In this document: one piece after another, positions 58,796 to 64,000 of the stretch | Layout: each line of letters starts with the position of its first letter | Position numbering within the stretch: the stretch's first letter is position 1 | From: Pseudoneobacillus sp042683745 | Lineage (GTDB): Bacteria > Bacillota > Bacilli > Bacillales > Cytobacillaceae | Reading direction: 5' to 3' | Assembly (NCBI RefSeq): GCF_042683745.1 | Contig: NZ_JBHUJX010000008.1 | Coordinates: 434,001 to 498,000 of the forward strand | DNA: 64,000 nt | Position numbers and translations under genes: made by a program | The notes under the pieces: model-generated | Database searches by the model: none | What the model saw: the letters and a program-made list of their open reading frames with translations, nothing else | Told to the model about the DNA's origin: nothing

Positions 58796-59814
58796 TTAAG
58801 AAATATTATATTCGACCTTTACTAATAGCAACGATAATTATTATGGCTAGTTCTTTTTTTACATTGCCTTATTATGTTTCAAAACCTGGAATGGCAAAAG
58901 AATTGCATCCGATTATCAAAGTTGAGAATGGTTATGAGGAAACAGGAACTTTTATGTTGACGACTGTCAGAATGGGAAAGGCAAATATTTATTCATATTT
59001 ATTAGCTAAAGTCAGTAAATATCAAGAAATATATCCAGAAAAGCTGATTAAAGGAGAGGATGAATCAGAGGAGGAATATAATACTCGTCAATTGCATTTA
59101 ATGGAAGGTTCAAAGCTTAATGCGATCGAAGTAGCCTATAAAAAGGCAGGGATCCCCGTTGATTTTCATTATAAAGGGGTTTATGTATTAAATATTTTCC
59201 CTGAAATGCCTGCTGATGGAAAACTTCTCCCTGGAGATCGAATTTATGAGGTGGATGGAAAAGGATTCGATTCGTCAGATTTATTTATCGATTATGTAAA
59301 AAACAAAAATGTGGGAGACTCCATCCAGTTAACAATTGAGCGAAAAGAAAAGGTAAAAAAACTTAATATCCCTATTGCTACTTATCCTAAAAAGGCGTCT
59401 ATTAAAGGAATTGGCATAGAATTAGTAGATGATAAAGAAATTATTGTAAAACCAGCCGTAAAGGTGAATACAGATGAAATTGGAGGACCTTCAGCTGGAT
59501 TGATGTTCACATTAGAAATTTATAATCAATTAACGAAGGAAGATTTTACGAAGGGCTACCAAATAGCTGGAACAGGTACGATAAGTTCTGATGGAACAGT
59601 TGGACCAATCGGTGGAATCGAACAAAAAATTGTTGCAGCAGACAAAGTAGGAGCTGAAATTTTCTTTGCCCCAAATGAAAAAGGTGCGGCAGATTCGAAT
59701 TACAAAGCTGCTGTAAAAACGGCAAAGGATATTCATACCAAAATGAAAATTATCCCAGTTGATACATTTGAAGATGCAGTCGCTTATTTAGAAAAATTAC
59801 CAATTAAGAGATAA
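58792..59814 (+). CDS. ylbL: PDZ-Lon domain membrane protease YlbL
   Basis: Membrane-anchored S16 protease, 340 residues (341 in B. subtilis). An N-terminal helix (PLLIATIIIMASSFFTLPYYV) is followed by an extracellular PDZ domain ~130-205 (MPADGKLLPGDRIYEVDGKGFDS) and a Lon-type proteolytic domain ~225-335. The catalytic Ser is in GGPSAGLMF, and the Lys in GGIEQKIVAADKVG completes the dyad. In B. subtilis it has a role in DNA-damage checkpoint recovery (degrading YneA with CtpA). The ATG overlaps the ylbK stop codon. Confidence 0.94.
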   Translation: MIKKYYIRPLLIATIIIMASSFFTLPYYVSKPGMAKELHPIIKVENGYEETGTFMLTTVRMGKANIYSYLLAKVSKYQEIYPEKLIKGEDESEEEYNTRQLHLMEGSKLNAIEVAYKKAGIPVDFHYKGVYVLNIFPEMPADGKLLPGDRIYEVDGKGFDSSDLFIDYVKNKNVGDSIQLTIERKEKVKKLNIPIATYPKKASIKGIGIELVDDKEIIVKPAVKVNTDEIGGPSAGLMFTLEIYNQLTKEDFTKGYQIAGTGTISSDGTVGPIGGIEQKIVAADKVGAEIFFAPNEKGAADSNYKAAVKTAKDIHTKMKIIPVDTFEDAVAYLEKLPIKR

Positions 59815-59852
59815 AACAAAAAAGCACCGCGGGTGCTTTTTTGTTTTATCCT
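59811..59852. terminator. Bidirectional terminator between ylbL and tmcAL
   Basis: Perfect 18-bp stem (59811-59828 with 59832-59849), core AAAGCACC / GGTGCTTT, 3-base loop GCG. The ylbL stop codon is in the left arm, the tmcAL stop codon in the right arm. Confidence 0.9.
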
Positions 59853-61063
59853 TTTATAATAACAGGTGGCTGTTTATACTCCGATTGTAATAGCATAGAT
59901 TGTTGTGGTTCTGATAATCCTAAGGAATATAAGTGAGAAACTTTTAAATCGAGTGTTAAATCTAAATTATTTTGAAAAGAAGAAACTTTTGTGACTAGGG
60001 GTAATGAAATCTCTTTTTTCTTCATGTTTAAGTATTTTTGACCTTTCTCCGTCATACCTAGCAAACGTAAGTAAGAAGGAGCTTCATTTTCCTTTATCAT
60101 ATCTGTCTTTTTTGTGTTGGTAAAAATGTGAAGACAAGCTCTTTGTAATCTTGTCCAAGTGTAACGTTTTGTTTTAACAGTTTGCATAAATTCATGGAAG
60201 GTGCGAGAATGAAATGCAGCAGTTTTAAAACGATTTTCTAAACCTTCTTCAATTTCGTATATTGCCGTTAAATCAGTGGCACTAGAATTCATGATTTTAT
60301 ATTTTAAAAATGGCCAATAATTTTCCCATTGGTGAAGTGTCCCATATGTTTGTATGTATTTTAATAATAGATTTTTAGTTGATTTAGGTACAAAACGCTC
60401 AATCTCATCTTGAGAAAAATTAGAGAATAGAGCTTTTCGTATACTAGTAGCACTTGCAATTGTTTCTGATGAGAAATGTTCATCATGGTACTCAGCATTC
60501 TTCCGTTTAATGGTTATAGGTTTCATATCACTTTTTAACTTATCAATTGCTTCTACATAATGGTACCCTAATATATTATTTGGTTTTGAAAGATCGACCA
60601 TTTGAGTCGTAGGAGCAAGATCGAAGAAGGCAAATTCTAATGCCTTAGGGTAACTTATGCCACTTTTCATATGTTCTTTTATCGACTTTTGAAATTTTTC
60701 ATTATTGTGTTCAATTAAGGCTCTAGTCTCATGAAATGAACGAATATTCCCATGTTCGCTGCCAAAACATAAAGTCTCACATCGCAAGGAATCTAAAATA
60801 GATACAGATCCAAAAGCAAAAGTTTCTGCCTTTTGGGTAGCAAAACGGTATGGAAGTTCTATGACGATATCTACACCACCTAATAAAGCCATTTCGGTTC
60901 GAAACCATTTATTAACAAGTGCAGGTTCCCCTCTTTGCAGAAAATTCCCACTCATGACAGCAATGACAACATCAGGATCTGCTTTCTGTTTAGCAGTTTC
61001 AATATGAAAAAGATGACCATTATGAAAGGGATTATACTCAACAACTACACCAAGTGCCTTCAC
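59846..61063 (-). CDS. tmcAL: tRNA(Met) cytidine acetate ligase TmcAL (YlbM)
   Basis: Makes N4-acetylcytidine at the wobble position of elongator tRNA(Met) using acetate and ATP. 405 residues. Nucleotidyltransferase-like HxGH motif H14-N-G-H17 in VVEYNPFHNGHLFHI, MSGNFLQRGEPALVNKW, LPYRFATQKAETFAFGS, and EHF.SSETIASATSIRKAL (the KMSKS-like loop). The C-terminal ~120 residues are helical. The minus-strand ATG has AGGAGGG upstream. It is divergent from ylbN. Confidence 0.94.
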   Translation of the reverse strand: MKALGVVVEYNPFHNGHLFHIETAKQKADPDVVIAVMSGNFLQRGEPALVNKWFRTEMALLGGVDIVIELPYRFATQKAETFAFGSVSILDSLRCETLCFGSEHGNIRSFHETRALIEHNNEKFQKSIKEHMKSGISYPKALEFAFFDLAPTTQMVDLSKPNNILGYHYVEAIDKLKSDMKPITIKRKNAEYHDEHFSSETIASATSIRKALFSNFSQDEIERFVPKSTKNLLLKYIQTYGTLHQWENYWPFLKYKIMNSSATDLTAIYEIEEGLENRFKTAAFHSRTFHEFMQTVKTKRYTWTRLQRACLHIFTNTKKTDMIKENEAPSYLRLLGMTEKGQKYLNMKKKEISLPLVTKVSSFQNNLDLTLDLKVSHLYSLGLSEPQQSMLLQSEYKQPPVIIKG

Positions 61064-61227
61064 TAGTACCCTCCTCTTTTGAATAATATTTATGAATAAA
61101 CTAGCTTTTAGATACAGAATCAGTTAAGATTTGTAAAAGATACAAATAAATTATAGTGTAAAGAAAAAATATTGACAAATATTTATTGTAAAGCTATAAT
61201 TACCTTTGTTGCCTTGGGGTGATTCAA

Positions 61228-61752
61228 TTGAAATGGACAATAAATCAGTTGCAAAAATATCGAAACAAGGAATTTTTAATTGATGAAACGATTCGTATGG
61301 ATGACATCAAAAATGATGATTCAGAAATACGTGACGTGTCACCCATTCACCTTAAAGGTCGTGGGGATATCAGTTCAACGAAAGTAACTTTTCATTTAAC
61401 AATCGATGGTTATTTAGTTTTACCTTGTTCTCGTACTTTAGTTGATGTGAATTTTCCAATTCATGTAGAAACAACTGAAACCTTTCTTTTATTTGGATCA
61501 GATTTTGAGCCAGATGAAGAGGTTCATCGAGTAAATGGAGATGTGATTGACTTGTATCCAGTCATTCGCGAGATTCTCTTACTTGAAATTCCAATGCAAG
61601 TCTTTTGCGATGATGTTCCTGGTGAAATCGCTGCACCTCAGTCGGGTAAAGATTGGGAAGTAATAAGCGAATTGAATCAACAGGAAAAAATAGATCCTCG
61701 TTTAGCAGATCTTGCAAAATTTTTTGATAACAACAATTCTTCCGATTCATAA
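61228..61752 (+). CDS. ylbN: DUF177 protein YlbN (YceD-like)
   Basis: Soluble protein of 174 residues, DUF177/YceD family, universally next to rpmF and linked to 23S rRNA accumulation and ribosome synthesis. N-terminal MKWTINQLQKY, then VSPIHLKGRGDISSTKVTFHLTIDGYLVLPCSRTLVDV (Cys usually conserved) and an acidic C-terminus with VFCDDVPGEIAAPQSGKDWEVI. The TTG at 61228 has GGGGTGATT in front. The GTG at 61219 is inside that site. It forms a conserved pair with rpmF 86 bases downstream. Confidence 0.92.
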   Translation: MKWTINQLQKYRNKEFLIDETIRMDDIKNDDSEIRDVSPIHLKGRGDISSTKVTFHLTIDGYLVLPCSRTLVDVNFPIHVETTETFLLFGSDFEPDEEVHRVNGDVIDLYPVIREILLLEIPMQVFCDDVPGEIAAPQSGKDWEVISELNQQEKIDPRLADLAKFFDNNNSSDS

Positions 61753-61838
61753 TCGGTTGAAACAAAGAAGCAAAGTGAAGATCCAGTTCCCACTGGCCTT
61801 CATACTTTCTTAATACACTCTTTAAGGAGGTGGGAAGA

Positions 61839-62012
61839 ATGGCTGTACCTTTTAGAAGAACTTCTAAAACTGCAAAAAGAAAACGTCGTACCCATTTTAA
61901 ATTAAATGTTCCAGGTATGGTAAGTTGCCCAAACTGTGGTGAAATGAAATTAGCTCACCGCGTATGTAAAGCTTGCGGAACATATAAAGGAAAAGAAGTT
62001 GTAAACAACTAA
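61839..62012 (+). CDS. rpmF: 50S ribosomal protein L32
   Basis: Ribosomal protein of 57 residues with a zinc-ribbon: C30-P-N-C33 and C43-K-A-C46. N-terminal MAVPFRRTSKTAKRKRRTHF, the family pattern. ATG 61839 has AAGGAGGTGGGAA in front, one of the best ribosome sites in the window; an in-frame ATG at 61830 is inside it. All four cysteines are present, so this is the zinc-dependent form. Confidence 0.97.
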   Translation: MAVPFRRTSKTAKRKRRTHFKLNVPGMVSCPNCGEMKLAHRVCKACGTYKGKEVVNN

Positions 62013-62030
62013 TTTATCCTTTTGGATATA

Positions 62031-62070
62031 AAGCACAAGGAGCATTTGCCCTTGTGCTTTTCCTTTTTTT
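62031..62070 (+). terminator. Terminator after rpmF
   Basis: Stem AAGCACAAGG / CCTTGTGCTT (62031-62040 with 62050-62059), loop AGCATTTGC, then TTCCTTTTTTTT. Confidence 0.88.
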
Positions 62071-62112
62071 TAAGTAAATTTTTTATACTATAGAAGATTG
62101 AAGGTGATAAGA

Positions 62113-62865
62113 ATGGATCCGTATTTGATAGAGGATGATAGAGGAGTTTTGAGTTTTACGATCAATCAACCAGAACGTCGCAATGCAATTAATTTTGAAA
62201 TTATGGAAGGTATAGAGAAGGTTTTAGATATAGCTGAAAATCATTCTTATAAGGCTCTTGTGATAACGGGTACGGGAAACCAAGCGTTTTGCTCGGGTGG
62301 AGACCTATCAGTTTTTCATCAATTAAAAACAGAGGAAGAAGCGTTTCGAATGCTATCTAAAATGGCTGCTATTCTGTTTAGATTATTAACATTCCCTAAG
62401 CCCACGGTTGCCATATTAAATGGTACGGCGGTTGGTGGAGGTTGTGAATTAGCGACAGCATGCGACTTTCGGCTTGCTAGAAAAGGGATAAAAGCAGGGT
62501 TTATACAAGGTAAATTAGCGATAACTACTGGATGGGGCGGCGGGTCAATGCTATTAGAAAAGCTTTCCCCCGAGAATGCAATGCAATTATTAATGACTGC
62601 TGATACCTTTGAAGCAGACCGGTTATTAGAGCTTGGGTTTATCCATCATGTTTATGATCAGGATGGAATGAAAGCTGGCCGCTATTTTCTTGAAAAGATG
62701 ATCACGCTTGAAACAGATGTACTTAAAGCTTATAAAACAATTTTAGTTAGAAAGTGGACACAATCTAATTTACAGCAAAGAATTCAAGAAGAAGTAAGAA
62801 CTTGTGCAAAACTTTGGGAGACTGAAGCTCATCATATTCAAGTCGATAGATTCTTAAAAAAATAA
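62113..62865 (+). CDS. Crotonase-family protein lacking the second catalytic Glu
   Basis: Enoyl-CoA hydratase/isomerase superfamily protein, 250 residues. Oxyanion-hole residues are seen in NAINFE and FCSGGDLS, then GTAVGGGCELATACDFRLA with the first Glu. The second catalytic region, normally PExxLG, reads GFIQGKLAITTGWGGGSML, with Gly/Lys where hydratases have Glu. The GWGGG form reminds me of ethylmalonyl/methylmalonyl-CoA decarboxylase-like crotonases, so hydratase activity is unlikely. The ATG at 62113 has GAAGGTGA in front. It sits between rpmF and gerR, not in a fatty-acid operon. Confidence 0.85.
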   Translation: MDPYLIEDDRGVLSFTINQPERRNAINFEIMEGIEKVLDIAENHSYKALVITGTGNQAFCSGGDLSVFHQLKTEEEAFRMLSKMAAILFRLLTFPKPTVAILNGTAVGGGCELATACDFRLARKGIKAGFIQGKLAITTGWGGGSMLLEKLSPENAMQLLMTADTFEADRLLELGFIHHVYDQDGMKAGRYFLEKMITLETDVLKAYKTILVRKWTQSNLQQRIQEEVRTCAKLWETEAHHIQVDRFLKK

Positions 62866-62951
62866 ATATACATAGAGAAACGTTAAACAGTCTATCTTTT
62901 CTAGTAAGTGCATATGTATGAATATAAATGTACACTAGGAGGGATTAACCT

Positions 62952-63572
62952 ATGTCTTCAACACGGCAAGATGCCTGGAATCAGGATGAAGATTTGTTTT
63001 TAGCTGAGGTTGTTTTGCGTCATATTAGAGAAGGCGGTACTCAGCTTCAAGCTTTTGAAGAAGTAGGCAAACAATTATCGAGAACATCCGCTGCATGTGG
63101 TTTTCGTTGGAATTCATATGTAAGAAAGCAATATAAATCGGGGATTGAATTAGCAAAAAAACAAAGAAAAGAATCGAAAAAACAAGTAACGGAGATAGAT
63201 GATCAAACTGATATTCTAAATCAAGATGACGTTGAAAAGCAGGATAATTTAATGGAAGAATCTTTCGGAATTTCTTTCAAACATGTGCTTTCCTTTTTAA
63301 CAACTTTACATGAGAAAGCGGAAGCTTCGTTATATGAAAAAGCAGAGAAGTTAAAACAAACGGAGAAGATCAACGACTTGGAGAAAAAAATCTATTACTT
63401 AGCTGCTGAAAATGAGAAGTTAACTTCAGAGTTAAAAACGATTGAAAAAGATTATCGATCTCTAATTGAAATAATGGAACGGGCAAGAAAAATGGTGGTT
63501 CTACAAGAAGAAGATCGTCATCCAAAAGTGAAATTTCAGATGGATAAAAACGGTAATTTGGAAAGGATTTAA
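62952..63572 (+). CDS. gerR: RsfA-family sporulation regulator GerR (YlbO)
   Basis: Transcription factor of the RsfA family, 206 residues. The N-terminal Myb/SANT-like DNA-binding domain has AWNQDEDLFLAEVVLRHIREGGTQLQAFEEVGKQLSRTSAACGFRWNSYVRKQY in pieces. A charged linker and a C-terminal coiled coil (EKIYYLAAENEKLTSELKTIEKDY in part) suggest dimerisation. In B. subtilis GerR represses part of the sigma-E regulon and activates coat genes. The ATG has AGGAGGG in front. Position between rpmF and ylbP matches ylbO. Confidence 0.9.
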   Translation: MSSTRQDAWNQDEDLFLAEVVLRHIREGGTQLQAFEEVGKQLSRTSAACGFRWNSYVRKQYKSGIELAKKQRKESKKQVTEIDDQTDILNQDDVEKQDNLMEESFGISFKHVLSFLTTLHEKAEASLYEKAEKLKQTEKINDLEKKIYYLAAENEKLTSELKTIEKDYRSLIEIMERARKMVVLQEEDRHPKVKFQMDKNGNLERI

Positions 63573-63576
63573 AAAT

Positions 63577-63610
63577 AAAAAAAGGGTCTGAAATTTCAGA
63601 CCCTTTTTTA
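63577..63610. terminator. Bidirectional terminator between gerR and ylbP
   Basis: Stem AAAAAAGGGTCTGAAA / TTTCAGACCCTTTTTT, nearly continuous, with T runs on both strands. It serves the convergent genes gerR and ylbP. Confidence 0.9.
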
Positions 63611-63619
63611 CTTTAAAAA

Positions 63620-64000
63620 TTATTGAATTGGCTGCCAAATCAATGGGTTTTCTCCAAGATCACGTTGCATATCGTAAGTCACTGAAGTAAATCCTTGTTT
63701 CTCCCAGAATTCCTTGGATTTCATTCTAGGATTTGTTTTTATAGGTAATCCATAACTTTTGGCAAATTCCACCAATGCAGAACCGTAACCTCTGCCTTGG
63801 TAATCTGAAAGAACCTCTAGCTTCCATAATTCCAAATAATCTCGTGACGGTTTAAAATAACGATCTGAAGGAGCATCAACTTGATATAAACTCATTCGGG
63901 CTACAAGCTTATCGCCAAAATAAATTCCATAAAAAGGTGAATCACTATCATTTTCGATAATATTTGCTTCTAAATCCTCAAGCATAGAAAGTTCTTGGAG
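63620..64000 (-). CDS. ylbP: GNAT acetyltransferase YlbP, 5' truncated by the window edge
   Basis: GNAT-fold N-acetyltransferase, 127 visible codons. The frame is open up to base 64000 (LQELSMLEDLEANI), so the gene starts beyond the window. The ATG at 63985 is internal. Acetyl-CoA loop VLSDYQGRGYGSALVEFAK, and the pre-loop strand DYLELWKLEV. The substrate is unknown. Name from position after gerR/ylbO. Confidence 0.88.
   Translation of the reverse strand, partial: LQELSMLEDLEANIIENDSDSPFYGIYFGDKLVARMSLYQVDAPSDRYFKPSRDYLELWKLEVLSDYQGRGYGSALVEFAKSYGLPIKTNPRMKSKEFWEKQGFTSVTYDMQRDLGENPLIWQPIQ

Noticed and set aside
1..64000. Prophage, CRISPR array, restriction or other defence island, biosynthetic cluster
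   Set aside because: No integrase, tail, Cas, methyltransferase/endonuclease or synthase genes were found. The repeats are scattered palindromic elements without the regular spacing of a CRISPR array.

Overview
The window is chromosomal core DNA of an endospore-forming member of the Bacillaceae (Firmicutes). The evidence is the gene content and order: blocks that lie in Bacillus subtilis as ccpC/dapD/dapL/ykuU/ykuV, ktrC/rnjA/rpoY/def/ykyA/pdhABCD, SR1/speA/yktA/yktB/suhB, ylaF-ftsW, ctaA/ctaC-G and ylbA-ylbP are all here in much the same order. Spore genes are present (cwlJ, ylaJ, ylbD, ylbJ, gerR). The DNA is AT-rich, GTG and TTG starts are common, and almost every gene end carries a hairpin terminator. 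Protein sequences differ from B. subtilis throughout, so this is a related species or genus. I see no prophage, CRISPR array, rRNA, tRNA or intact transposase gene.

Layout. 1-4.3 kb: end of ccpC, lysine/diaminopimelate genes dapD and dapL, and two thiol-redox proteins. 4.4-9.8 kb: a two-gene ABC exporter, a DUF4349 lipoprotein and the potassium-channel regulator ktrC. 9.9-15.5 kb: cwlJ, rnjA-rpoY, a possible 23-residue micro-ORF, a DMT permease, def and ykyA. 15.9-20.8 kb: the pyruvate dehydrogenase operon. 20.9-27.6 kb: small lipoprotein and hypothetical genes, the dual-function RNA SR1 with its peptide, speA, a nitronate monooxygenase, yktA, yktB and a transposon-like structured relic. 27.7-36.9 kb: suhB, typA, yla genes, phoH2 and ftsW. 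37-44.5 kb: the haem A/cytochrome caa3 oxidase locus, in which ctaB has decayed to a C-terminal fragment. 44.6-64 kb: an Eis-like acetyltransferase, an AI-2E-type permease and the ylb block (ylbA-ylbP with rsmD, coaD, tmcAL and rpmF).

How the genes work together. The central metabolic genes form a coherent set. Pyruvate enters acetyl-CoA through PdhABCD, CcpC normally controls the citrate branch, SR1 carries a catabolite (cre) box, and electrons leave through caa3 oxidase (CtaC-CtaG, with CtaA making haem A). The haem O needed by CtaA must come from another gene, because ctaB here is broken. RnjA and RpoY pair an RNase with an RNA polymerase subunit. YlbF belongs to the RNase Y-associated Y-complex.

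The most unusual content is not a protein system. It is an intergenic repeat family with eight copies in 64 kb. The copies share a hairpin whose arms change in compensatory fashion while the loop stays constant, and six of the eight copies end at, or within a few bases of, the stop codon of a gene running in the opposite direction. I found no clearly new protein-based defence or biosynthetic system, and most of the window is ordinary housekeeping DNA.
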